Below, in pieces: positions 50,168 through 62,610 of a stretch of 64,000 nucleotides of DNA. The stretch is from Phaseolus vulgaris (lineage: Eukaryota > Streptophyta > Magnoliopsida > Fabales > Fabaceae), in the NCBI RefSeq assembly GCF_000499845.2, contig NC_023759.2, positions 47,214,672 through 47,278,671 on the forward strand, written 5' to 3'. The position numbers were made by a program, and so were the translations under genes. Every line of letters starts with the position of its first letter. Position 1 is the stretch's first letter. Under the pieces are notes generated by a model. The model was not told the DNA's origin. It was given only the letters and a program-made list of their open reading frames with translations, and did not search any database.

Positions 50168-53100
50168 ATGGATTCGGCGAACGGAGCAATGACGGTGAGA
50201 GACCAACGGTTAACGGAATGGCGCATGCACCGTGGTCCCTACCTCGGAGACATTTCAGCTCTGTGTTTTCTCCACCTTCCAAATCTCTCTCTTCCTTTGC
50301 TGCTCGCAGGTACCGTATTACTCTCCCCGCATTCAATTGCACGTTGTTTAACCTTCATTTGTTTTGACATAGTGGACGCTTTCTTCAGGTTTGGGTTCTG
50401 AAATTGCGGTCTATGATTTGGAAATGAGTAAGAGAATTAGGTCCTTCTCCGTATTTGAAGGAGTTCGCGTCCACGGAATCGCTTCTAGTTTTCCTCGCGG
50501 GACAATGGTTGCTGTATTTGGGGAAACGAGAGTGAAGCTGTTTAGCTTCGAATTTGATGGCGTTTCGGGGAGCGCTGAGCTGACGCTAGTTCATTTGTTG
50601 CCGAAGTTTGGTCACTGGGTTTTGGATGTTTGCTTCCTCGAGGTCAGTCAGAATAAGTGCTTAACAGATTTGGTTTTGAATTGAAATGATGAATGCTTGT
50701 TCTTCTTACTTGTGTTCGTTTTTTACGTGGTAGTAGGGAAGCTTACCTCATTTCAATTTGGAGGATCGTTTTCTTGCTGTAGGATGTAGTGATAATTCAG
50801 TTCGTGTTTGGGATATTTCTAACTCCGTTGCGGTTCTTAAGGTTCAATCTCCAGGTTAGTTTCAACTTGGATTGTTTATATTTTTTTTTTTGTAATTTTT
50901 TTAATGAGGTTATGTTTGTCGTTGGATAACAGTACGGTGCCTTTTGTACTCAATGCGATTATGGGGTCACAATCTTGAAGTTCTCCGAATAGCTTCTGGT
51001 ACAATATTTAACGAGGTGAGAAATCTGCTGATGATTAATCTTTACAATTGATTTTGAAAATGGCCGACTAGAGTCACAAAAATTATGAAGAATTTATTCT
51101 GAACATTTTTGTATCCACCATGCAAGTATATTATTGTTTCTTTCCTATATAGAGTCCTGATCTGACTAATCTGTAGCGGAAGCATTTTTGGCTTATGTAT
51201 TTCATGCCAATTCACCAAAAGAATTCATTCACCCTTTGTTTTTCTTTTTAAATGATGGTCAATGCTTCGTATCCTCAATGATGGTAGAGAGAGAAACTGA
51301 ATTCACAGATCATGCTTTTGAAGACAATCATATATACCCATAGAAAGATATTTTTTTCCTTTATGTTTAGTCTCTATCAAATGCTGAATATCATGTTGCA
51401 ATCCAACATGGAAAGGTTAGGTACGTGGAAGAAGTGAACCAAGACTGAACTGATAATAACATAAATCCCCCTTTGTCCTCATTCAGGGAGCATTATTACT
51501 ATTATTTCATTATCTTCCATCTGCTTTGATATTTGTTACTCTGAATTCAGCTTCTGAAGATCCACTAGGCTAGTTGCTGGAAAAGCCTTCATAATACTGA
51601 TTAAATAGAATCTTTGTACTATCAATGCAATCCTGCTTGCAGACTAGAACCAAAGACCTCATGTGAAAAAAACTCTCAAAATAGTTAAAGACAATCCCAA
51701 TTATCATCTTGAAGGATAATAAGTATATAAACATAACTGCTGTAATATGAGCATAATATAATACTATATGATTACATTAATTATTTTTATTGAAGCACAC
51801 ACATGAAGGATCTTTTTTCTGCAATGTATGTATCTCTTTACTTTATGGTTTTCTCCATATTAGTATTGTACTTAAAATACTTACCATTATTGTTTTTAAA
51901 GGTTCCTTAAGCTTGTTATGGCCAGATGTTTAATTTGTTGATGTTTCTATTTTCTTTTAATTACTTCAAAGAGTTTGGTTCGGGCAGATTATTGTTTGGA
52001 AAGTGACCCGTCAACAAAATAAATCTTCAAGTCATCAAGAAAATCATGATCACGAGAGCATATCATCTTCTGTTTGCTGCCAACTAAAGGATAAATTGTT
52101 TGAGGCTACTCATGTATGTAAACTTATTGGACATGAAGGTTCAATCTTCCGAATAGCATGGTCGTCTTGTGGATCTAAATTGGTATCTGTTTCTGATGAC
52201 CGGAGGTGAGCTAGTTCTTGAGTCCTACTGTATCACTAATTTATGTTCACTCTTAGAGATAATGACGTGTCGTGATTGGTCTCCTTTTGTTAATGCAGTG
52301 CACGTGTCTGGGCTGTTTCTATTGAAAGGGAACATACATTCTGCCAGGATTCCATTGCCCTTGTCTTATTTGGACATAATGCTCGGGTTTGGGACTGCGC
52401 TATTTCTGATAATGTAAGCCATTCAGTTTTTATTTTCTTAGGTTAAATAGTATGTTTCAATAAATAAAACAACCAAAAAGAAAGATGCCCTTTCATTCAT
52501 ATATATGTGAACAATTTATCTTCAAGAAAAGATCTTTACCTCTATCTTTAACTTCCTATATTTTTAATCATTGTATCATATTGTGCTTCTTCATAATATG
52601 TAGTATCATTTCATAAAATTTTCCACTTTGTATCAATCTTACTGTTTTCCAAATTTTTCCTTCCAATGATCACTATTAACTAATAAACCCATTATTCTGT
52701 TTTGATTTATTTGATTTGATTGGAATGTCTATTTACCTTTGAGGTAAAAGCTTCTCCATAGACATATCTTATTGTCAATGTAGACAATTTTTACTTTTAT
52801 TTGTCTCCCTTATTCTCTGCAAGTGACTTAGACTGTGGTCTTCTTGTTAGCCATTCCTTCAATTATTGCTGACTGGGAAATGCTTAAAAATTGAAATGCA
52901 TAATAATATTTCTAAAGATGTTCATGTGCCACTAGCTTAAAGTTTGTGGATGGTTATACTTATTGAGTTGTCATTTTGTGACCTTTTGCTACTAAGAAGT
53001 GAGTTATTTTGACATAATCAATTATTATTTTCACCTGTCTGATAATTTTTACTGATACTGATAAATTTCACTTATTGAAATAATTTTGATAAGCTATTTT

Positions 53101-56100
53101 ACTTGTTAATGTATTTTTAATTTTCTAGTGACTGTTTCATAAATATTAATACTATCTTTTACAAATGATAATAGCATCCCTCATAATGTGGTACACTTGT
53201 CCTCAATTAAATTTACAAGCATCTACAGCTGCACCTTTTTTTAATTTATTTGACTTGACATCATAAAGATTGTACTGATACCGTGTTTGCTTTGATTTCC
53301 ATTTATATTGGTCTTTTTATTTGTGCAGTTTATTGTCACTGTTAGTGAGGATTGTACATGTCGAATTTGGGGAGTGGACGGTAAACAACTGCATGTCATT
53401 AAGGAGCACATGTAAGTTATGTTATGAACATGAATTCTTGATTGTCGAGTTAGAGTATTAATTGCTACTATTTGTAATTTACTGTGGTCCTAATCAAACA
53501 AGCATTGAAGATTATATGGACTTTTGACATTCTGTGAACTGAGTATCTGCAGGGAACAACCATCGGTAGTATGTTATCTTGAGTAACTTTGAAATTGTGA
53601 TAAAAAGGTGCTAATCATATATTAACCCTTAAAAGACCTGACTCAAAAAATATCTCTTGCTTCACTTTATTTTGAAAATTGTCTTCTATACGAGGTTTAA
53701 AAGTGAACCTAGAAATTTCATAGCCTGCATTTTGGATGTTCCTACATACAGATGTTCCAATTCTGTCCTTTTTAAAAGTAAAATTAATTGGATGTGTGAT
53801 ACAATGTTGCACAAGCAATTTCTGTTTGCTTTGTATCTTACAATTCTAGCATTCTACAACTCTGGTAACACAACTGCGTAGGTATGTCTTCACAGCTTAT
53901 CCTTGAGGAATCTACTGCTTCACAGGAGTCATAATCTGAGTAGTTGTTTTCTCTGTTAGACAGTACATATGTCCTTATTGTCTCGTCTTTAAGATTCTCA
54001 TAATTTCACTTATAAAAGGAATCAGAGACATGATCAAATATTTGCATTCTTTGCTGTATACAGTGGAAGAGGTATATGGAGATGTTTGTATGACCCAAAT
54101 TCATCACTGCTTATAACTGCTGGGTTTGACTCTGCTATTAAAGTACATCAACCTCATACATCTCTGCCCATGGGCTTGGAAGCAGTACAAGGATCCCCTA
54201 GTAGAACAGAGTTGTTTTCGATTTGCATCCCTAATGTGTCAGAGCATATTGGATTTATAGACAGGTTGGGCTATTAAAATATTATGAACTCACTTGGGGC
54301 TTCTTACTAACTTTACAAAATTTGGAGCTGATTTTGTTGTGTTTGTCTATTATTGTGTATGCTGATTTCCATGTTGACTGGCCTTGCCTCCTTTTTTGTT
54401 GTAGCAAGAGTGAATATGTTCGATGTTTGCGCTTTTCCTGTCAGGATTCTCTTTATGTTGCTACCAATCATGGTTATCTCTACCATGCTAAATTATGCGA
54501 TACTGGAGGTGCTCAGTGGAATCAACTTGTCCAGGTCAGCAATGGGGCACCAATTATCTGTATGGATTTATTGTCCAAGGACTCTGTTGAACATGACTGT
54601 GGTGCTGATGATTGGATTGCTATTGGAGATGGTAAAGGAAATATGACAATTATTGAAGTTGCCAAGGATGATTGCACTCCTACAGTGAGATTGTGCTTTA
54701 CTTGGCCAGCTGAAATGGAGAGACAGCTCCTGGGTACTTATTGGTGCAAATCTCTGGGATGTAGGTAATGCATTTCTTAAATCATGCTTAGATACGCAAT
54801 ACCTGTTGATAAGGTGTGAATCCATCCTTTGGTACTCTTCGATGAGTGTCCTTCCTGGCATTCTTATTAAAATGAGTGTAATTATAGAAAAAAATATACT
54901 CCACACCATTATGAAACTTTAGTCAGGGAAGAGAATTGCACTTGTTGCTAATGTAGTTCAAGTTGTCCCTCTTTGGTTGACAGGTCATAAGTTCAAGTTT
55001 GTACTGTGTTAAGCATACTTATCTTGTAGTCTCATCTCACCATATATATCACACTGTACTATCAAATGGGAGATCCTAATATATTACACCCTTCTTTAGC
55101 TTCTCCTTCCATTTCTTAAACTTTTTTTTATTTGATTTTTATTTAATTTTTTTCTATATAATAAAGTATTATGATTCTCTGGTGACACAACTGTGTAGGT
55201 ATGTTTTCACAGCTGATCCTAGAGGAACATTGAAACTCTGGAGATTGCCTGATCCTTCACAATCTGATCTTCAGAGCTCCATGAGGAGTAACAATTTATC
55301 ACATATAGCAGAGTTCGTATCAAATTATGGAATGCGGATAATGTGTTTGGATGCATGCATGGAGGAAGAGGTATTCTTCTATCCTTGAATTAGGATCTTC
55401 TCAATTTTTTGGTCATGTTATGAGAGAGGCATAGAATAGTTATAGCATAACCCACCATTGTGTAGGCTTCATAATTTTGCTAGTGGCTCTCTCTCATAAC
55501 ATGACAAATTCATGAACTTGCTAGCATGAAAGATCCAGATCCACCTATCCATATCCTACATTTTAGCAGTTTATTCTTTTTGGGGGTGAGTAGATTAAAT
55601 TTTAATGTGTTCATTGTTGCTTAATTATTCTGTGGAAGACTATAAGATACTTGATAGAATCTGATTTTATAATACAACTAAAATATCATTTCAATTTTTT
55701 TTTCGTAGAAATGGACCTTAATTTGAGATTATTCGATAATTAATCATGTGGAACAGAGGCATGGGATGTTTTTCATTTTGAATTTTAAAATATTATGATA
55801 TGAACATACTAGTTTGCAAATTAAAAATGGAAATTTATCTTGAATCCGAATGGCAGGTCCTAGCATGTGGAGATGTACGGGGTAATATGGTTCTGTTCCC
55901 TTTTCTAAAGAATCTGGTCCTGAGCATATCTGATGCAGAAGAAAGGAAGATAGCTCCAGTAAATAATTTCAAAGGAGTTCATGGGATTTCAAGTGTCTCC
56001 AGTGTTTCTGTGACTAAGCTTGGTTATAATCAGATAGAGATACGCTCAGTATGTTCAACTTTTCACCCTTTAGATATAGTGACCTGTTGATCCACATTTA

Positions 56101-59100
56101 AAGCATTTGCCAAATATAATATTGAGAGAACTCTTAATATTCTAACCTGCAAGTGCAGTGTGGTCAATCTTGATTCCAATTGTTGATTTGTATTCTTGTT
56201 CAGACTGGAGCAGATGGTTGTATATGCTATCTGGAATATGATAAAGAAATGCATAATTTGCAATTTACGGGAATGAAACAAGTTAAAGAATTGTCTTTGA
56301 TTGAGTATGTTTCTGTGGATAACAAGTCCGGTGATAGATTGTCAAGCAGCTATGCAGCTGGTTTTGCATCGGTGGATTTCATAGTATGGAACTTAGTGAA
56401 TGAGAATAAGGTACTTTGACAATCTTTTCCTTTTACTCTACTTAGTTAATATTTTACATTCACTTCTATGTTGCTGCATACCATTAGCACCTGTTATAGA
56501 TTGGATGATAACAAATGGTAGTAACAGGTGGTGAACATTCCATGCGGTGGATGGCGACGTCCTCATTCCTATTATCTAGGTGATTTACCAGAGATGAAGA
56601 ACTGTTTTGCCTTTGTCAAGGTTTGCTTTCTGCTTTGAACACTTAATTATTAAATCAGGAAGCATTTAGCATTTCCTTAAGCTTTATCTGTCCTAAAGTA
56701 CATTTACACCTGCTCATTAGTTATTCAATCCTGCTGCTCAAGCTCAAAGTAGTTATCATTAGTGTTTATTTCTATTTAAGATCATTTAATGAACAGAACT
56801 TGTAGATGCGTTCTTGAGATTTCAGAATTTTCCCAATCATGTCTAAGGGTATCTGAAAGGAACTTTTGATCATCTTTGTTTGGCTTCGCTATGTTAAGAA
56901 GTTCTAAACCTTGTGTTTTCTGTAAGAACAGGGGTGATTTATATATATTGAGAAAAAGAAATTAGTTAGATAAATAGAGGAGATTTCATATCCTCTGATA
57001 AATAAGATATGATCATAGAATAATACGGACATGATCTTGATATTTTTTACTATAAAGATAAAGAGAAGCATTATACAAAACCGTGAGTTTTGTAATAACA
57101 TGGGTGATTTATTTATATTGAGAAAAAAAAATCAATTAGATAAATAGAGGAGATTTTATATCCTCTAATAATAAAGATATCATCATAGAATAATACAATA
57201 TGATCTTGATATCTTTTATAATAAAGATATTATAACAATAGGATCTTTTTATATATAATTGTAAAGATATGATATCCTTATTTTTGTAATAATAACAATT
57301 ACCATCTTGGAATGTTGGTTTGGATTTAACTTAATCTTTCAAAATGAACTTGTAAGGTGAGCTTTGAATCTCACTTATATATTCTATTTTAGCCATATCA
57401 CTGGTCATCACCCTTAATGTTGCAATAAGACAACTTCCTAAGGTGGGTTAGGGGTGACTGCAATCAAAGAGACTTTTTAATAGTTTGGGATAGTTGTGAA
57501 ATTAAATTATTTTAATAATCAATTATAATCAGAATTAATTTTCTCTTGAGTAAGTTTATTGATAAATGGTTTTAAGATAATTAATTTTGTTTGGATGTAA
57601 CAAAGATATCGACTTTTACATAAAAAAGAGCATATATGAAGTTGAAAGGGAAAAAAATTGTTCAGAAATAATTATAAGCTACATTTTCAGACTCATAAAA
57701 TCAGGTTATTTTTTAAGAAAAAACCTTAATAAATTTCAGCTACTGTCCCAAATATTTAGCTGAAATTTAATCTTAGAAACAGCTGAAATCCTTGAAGTTA
57801 ATATTTTCAAAACATATTAGCACATTTTTAAGCTTGTTCTGCTGTCACTTTATTAGCTAGTAAGCCTATTTTGTCCTAGATGATTGATTTCTGTTATCAC
57901 AATTTTTTTCTGAAATACCTAACAAATATGGCCAATTGTTACAGGACGAATTGATACATATACATAGACACTGGATTCATAATAAAGATGGGAAGGTATA
58001 CCCTCAAAATTTGCACATGCAGTTCCATGGTAGAGAGATACATTCCTTGTGCTTTATCTCTGATGATGTGCTTATTGGAGATAATTTCAAGTGCACCTTA
58101 TTTTCTAAATCAAGTTGGATTGTAACTGGATGTGAGGATGGAACTGTGAGGTTGACTTGGTAAGACCATTGTTGTCTGCTGTCTGTAGATCTTGCTTGAA
58201 TGCTTTACACCTAACCTGTCTGTTTTATTTAGGTACTCTCCAGGCACTGAAAACTGGTCCATGTCAAAACTGCTTGGAGAACATGTTGGAGGATCAGCGG
58301 TGAGATCAATTTGTTGTGTGTCGAAAGTACACACAATCTCATCAGATATGGGTGATGCAGCTGATGAGAGGATTGAACTGAATGCTGCTGTTCAGAACAA
58401 AGATAATCCAACATTACTTATATCTGTGGGTGCAAAGCGTGTCTTAACTTCTTGGATATTAAAAAATAGGAGGCTGGACTTAGAAAATGACTTCCTAATC
58501 AATCATCAATACAAATCAGAAGGAGTTGATGACTGTTTTTTGTCAAGTTTGTCCTCATCAATGACGTTCCAGTGGCTTTCCACTGATATGCCAGCCAAAC
58601 ATTCAATTACACATAATACTTCCAAAATTAATTTGGAGAAGAGAGTTGGTGTTGCTGAAAATGTTTCTCATACAAATAATGATGCTGGGATGATTTCTGA
58701 GAGTGGAATGGCAAATTTGATCAAAGATAAACATGAAGATGACTGGAGATATCTTGCAGTCACGGCTTTTCTTGTTAGATATTCTGGTTCCAGGTGAGAA
58801 AAGATGCCCAATATTTCCTTTCTCGATCATGTATTTGGTTCAAGTCTAACTACTTTCATGCAAAAACAGAAAAACTGAATCTAACCTTCCACTTTGTGTA
58901 CGTTTCAGGATAACTTTCTGTTTTGTTGTCATTGCATGTTCAGATGCTACACTTATGCTACGGGCTTTAATTTTACCCTTTCGCTTGTGGTATTTTCATT
59001 TAATCCTATCAAATTCTATGATATTTTTTTCTCTGCTTTTCTTATTTTTGTTGCTACATTTCACATGCATCTTTCTCTTTCACCTTTTCTTTTATAAGCT

Positions 59101-61320
59101 TTTCCCTTTTACCTGATGGCAGGTTTGATGTCGCTGTACTGGTTCCTTCTCTGGCACCAGTTTTGTCATTGCAGCATATCATATTTCCCGTGTGTAGGCC
59201 TTGTAAAGGTTTGTATTACATCACAGTGATTCCTGGCTAGAGTTCTTCTGTACCTCCCAATTCCTTCCTTTCACGTGGATGTGATATTTTTATTACATTA
59301 GCACAAATTATTCTAACTTTGTCTCTTCAAAAGTTAATAGGGTTTTGTTGCATGATAATCAAAATTAATGGTGAAAAACTTAATTCACAATGTACTGGCA
59401 TTGAGAAAAACCAAGTTCAAAGATGAAATTGTCTCAATGTTGGGTTTAATTTGTGATCCTGGGACTTCTTTTAATAGTCCAAAGGCCATTATAGAGTATA
59501 GTTACATGTGTTGTGATAATATTTATGACTAATTAATTTGGCACTCGGTGGTTAGGATATTTCAGCAATTTTCTTGTTCCCAGGTAATTGGGTGTGTTTG
59601 GGAAGTCAGCTGATTATATATAGGTATTGGTGGGTTTTCTTTTAGCACATAAGTTTTCTTATTGGTTGTTAGTAGATTGAAGTCTTAAGCTTATGAAGCT
59701 TTGATTTATTATATCTTGTGTACAAGTTATAGGAAGCCTAGTCATAGGTTTGTAATACTATCAATAAATTATCAGTTTTTTGCTTTTTGGATGTGCTTTT
59801 CCCTTTTGTAGAATGCCCCAACTACAAGCACACCCTGTTTGAAATGATAAATTTGTCATGTAATGACATCATTATAATTTTATGGGCTGTTGCTCATATT
59901 TTTGTGTAACACCTGTTTCCTGTATAAATTTGATTCATCTTATGTCTGAACATTTTTTGCAGAAAACATCCAAGCTGGAAATGTTTATATTGTGATTAGT
60001 GGGTCTACTGATGGCAGTGTTGCTTTTTGGGACCTAACTGACAGTGTCGAAGCTTTTATGCGGCGGGTTTCAGTTTGTAATGTTGAAATGCTTTTTGATT
60101 GTCAAAAACGACCACGCACAGGGAGAGGAAGTCAGGGTGGTAGACAGTGGAGATCCCTAAGCAGAGACTTGTCAAAGAAAAAACAAGACAGCAGTCTGGT
60201 CACTTTGAAAGCCAAAGAGAAGACCCCTTACGTGCCAAGTGATTCTGAAGACAGCAAGATGGATTGTTCTCAATCCTCACATATGGCTTCCCCGGAGTTA
60301 GAAAGCAAGACTGATGATTCCTCGATGGAAATATGTGAAATACAGCCTCTATGCCTTTTGCGAAAGATTCACCAATCTGGTGTCAACTGTCTCCATGTTT
60401 CAGAGATAAAGAGTGGGCAAAATACTGACAGTTGTCAAATGTACAGCATAGTTAGTGGGGGTGATGATCAAGCACTTAATCATCTAGTGGTTGAATTATC
60501 ACCTAAATCTATAAATTTGAATCATGGGATTTTGAGCCCAGAGATCACTCGTATTGTCTCTGTGTCTGAATATGGAAAGGACTTCAATTTTCAAAATCCG
60601 AGCAAGAAATTTAAGATTAGATTCTTAAATAACGAAAAACTACCCTCTGCCCACAGCTCTTCTGTCAAAGGTAAAGAAGCTGTGTAATTATACTCTCTCT
60701 ATTCCCATGTTTTGTTTGCTTCAGTTATAAAGAATAGTGGAGGCATAGGCTTTCATTGTTTGATTCAATAATCATCTTTTCCCCTAAAAGATATTAGCTA
60801 CTTCATGTAACACCCATCTTAGAATGTTGAGTTAAGCGTATCCCCATATAATTGTTTTAGTTTACTATACAAGAAATAGATTTGTCTGGTAGATTTGCCA
60901 AAAGATTGCATCTCGTTTGGTAAATATTAACATACTTGCGATCCTTGAAAACTATATATCGAGTTTTGAATCACTTAATTAAATTGAAGCTAATATCTGA
61001 AAATGCATCATAATCAGCCTTTATTTTATGAAGGTGTCTGGACAGACGGATCTTGGGTGTTTTCCACTGGACTTGATCAACGGGTCAGATGCTGGCATCT
61101 TCAGCAGACCAAACTCATAGAACATTCATATCTAATAGTTAGTGTTCCGGAGCCAGAAGCGTTATCTGCTAGGGCCTGTGGCAGGTGATTGTTATATATG
61201 GTTGGATGATCAGGTTAGGTTATATATTTTGTTTGTCTGACTCCTGTCTTTTGCAGGAACCAATATCAAATTGCTGTTGCTGGAAGAGGGATGCAAATAA
61301 TTGATTTTTCTGAATCTTGA
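50168..61320 (+). CDS. WDR6/Trm734-type WD40 protein, 19 exons
   Basis: Exons: 50168-50309, 50389-50642, 50737-50854, 50933-51015, 51988-52205, 52299-52413, 53329-53411, 54064-54264, 54405-54764, 55199-55370, 55857-56048, 56204-56410, 56528-56620, 57945-58159, 58233-58793, 59123-59208, 59963-60670, 61034-61184 and 61257-61320. They give 4023 nt and 1340 residues with all phases closing. In yeast and mammals this family (Trm734/WDR6) partners Trm7/FTSJ1 in 2'-O-methylation of tRNA position 34. WD repeats are visible throughout: AVGCSDNSVRVWDI, GHEGSIFRIAWSS with SVSDDRSARVWAV, TVSEDCTCRIWGV, FTADPRGTLKLWRL, VTGCEDGTVRL, ISGSTDGSVAFWDL and FSTGLDQRVRCWHL. The HIGRGIWRC segment is typical of the family. 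It matches the Arabidopsis At4g01860 type (recall). Intron 13 (56621-57944) carries repeat insertions. Confidence 0.92.
56912..57240. repeat. Tandem duplication (~170-bp unit) in WDR6-type intron 13
   Basis: The first unit starts near 56912 (GTGTTTTCTGTAAGAACAGG) and the second near 57083 (GTGAGTTTTGTAATAACATG). Both continue GGTGATTTAT, then TATATTGAGAAAAA, ATAAATAGAGGAGATTT, TATCCTCT and GATCTTGATAT. They differ by scattered substitutions. It is intronic and leaves the exons untouched. Confidence 0.75.
57335..57410 (-). mobile_element. TRIM LTR fragment in WDR6-type intron 13
   Basis: AACTTGTAAGGTGAGCTTTG, then AATCTCACTTATATATTC and CATATCACTGGTCATC follow the order of the LTR at 16650-16757 (GAGATTTGCACTCACTTATATAC, then CTCTAGTCGATG). 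Only part of one LTR is present and no duplication is visible. Confidence 0.45.
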
Positions 61321-62048
61321 AACAAGATTGATGACTGGCTTGGAGAGTAAAGTGATTTTTGTTGTGTTTTTTTAATTTATACGTCCAAATAGTTTATGGG
61401 GAGTGCAATGTTGCCAACCTCGTTCAAATGAACCGAATCCTGATGGTAAATTCTCCAGTGTTGGCAGACTGGTTACTCCATCCACCTGAAAAGTGAATTA
61501 TATTCGTACCAAGTATGGCTATTGATTTTTGTGTGCTCACCCTCATCAGGACATCTCCCCAACTAACAGTGCAGTCTGTCAGGTTAAATTTCTGCTTTTA
61601 GCCAAGGGACCATTATCAGTAACATTGGATTTATGCCCTTCTCATAACAACCCCCTCCGTCTATGAGCTTAGGTTCTGCAAATGTCTCTGTATCGAGGTC
61701 CAAGGATCGAAGTTGTAACCTGGATACATGGGGGAGAACCAGTCAAGGGTTAAGCAGACTGACCAACAATGACTCAAGTTGCACGTATGGTTTGCTCATT
61801 GCACTAGACATTGAAGTTGGGTTTTCAATGTGATGAATTGGTCTCACTAACTTTTGAACCTCGTTCTTGCCGAGGAAATTAGTAATAGCAAGGCGATTGC
61901 TTCTGCCCCTTCCGGTGGAACTTGCATCGTTTAATAGATTGCTAGTAGTTTTCCCCGTGAGCTCTCGTTAAGCTTCTAGAAAAGATGGTTTTCCAAAACA
62001 TAATTTAGGAATATTAGCAATCAGTTTTGTAATTTCACTAGTGATGCT
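61321..62048. other. 3' flank of the WDR6-type gene
   Basis: Probable 3' UTR at first, then unassigned sequence. The part from about 61850 may be the decayed upstream portion of the LINE that follows, but I could not align it with confidence. Confidence 0.4.
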
Positions 62049-62610
62049 TGGGGAACCAAGGAATTTTTCATGGAGAAAATGATTCCTCTGGTTCTCATTC
62101 CGAACACTCCTCGCCATAATTTAACTATCAATTTAGATCGATGCCCGTGTAATGTGTCTTATAAATGCATTTTCAATGTTGTAGCCGATAGACTGAAGTA
62201 TTTCCTAAATGAGTTCGTCTCTCATTGCCAGGCTACCTTGGTTCTTCGCAGGAATATCATCGTGAAAACATCATCATTGCGCTTGAGCTAGTGCACTTCA
62301 TGGAGGATGAACGCAATTAAATCTAGTGAAATAGATTCAAAAAGCATATGATCGAATCTCTAAACCCCTTATTCATGATTGTTTGGAGGAGCCAAAGTTC
62401 CCCATGCGTGGGAAATATTATTATGGCCTCCGTATTTTATTTTTCTTTTTAACGATTTTCATGAGGAAATTCTCATCTGATTCATGATGCTGTGCACGAA
62501 AATCTGCCAAAACCTACTCATTATGTTTGTTGACAATATCCTTATTTTGAGAAAAACTTCGACTCAACAATTGGAAGTTATCTTAAATCTTAAACTATCC
62601 ATGGGCACTG
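62049..62610 (+). pseudogene. Broken LINE (L1-type) reverse transcriptase fragment
   Basis: Reading across frames gives a series of non-LTR reverse transcriptase landmarks in the right order: PLVLIPNTP, CNVSYKCIFNVVADRLK, FLNEFVSHCQATLV, ENIIIALELVH, KAYDRI near 62340-62357, and MFVDNILIL followed by TSTQQLEVILN. In intact plant LINEs these correspond to ISLCNVxYK, the QxAFVxGR region, DNIxxAxExxH, KAYDR and FADD. Several frameshifts and stops, a D-to-N change in the FVDD-like motif, and missing sequence between KAYDRI and FVDN show it is dead. Endonuclease, RNase H and poly(A) tail are not found. Confidence 0.8.
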
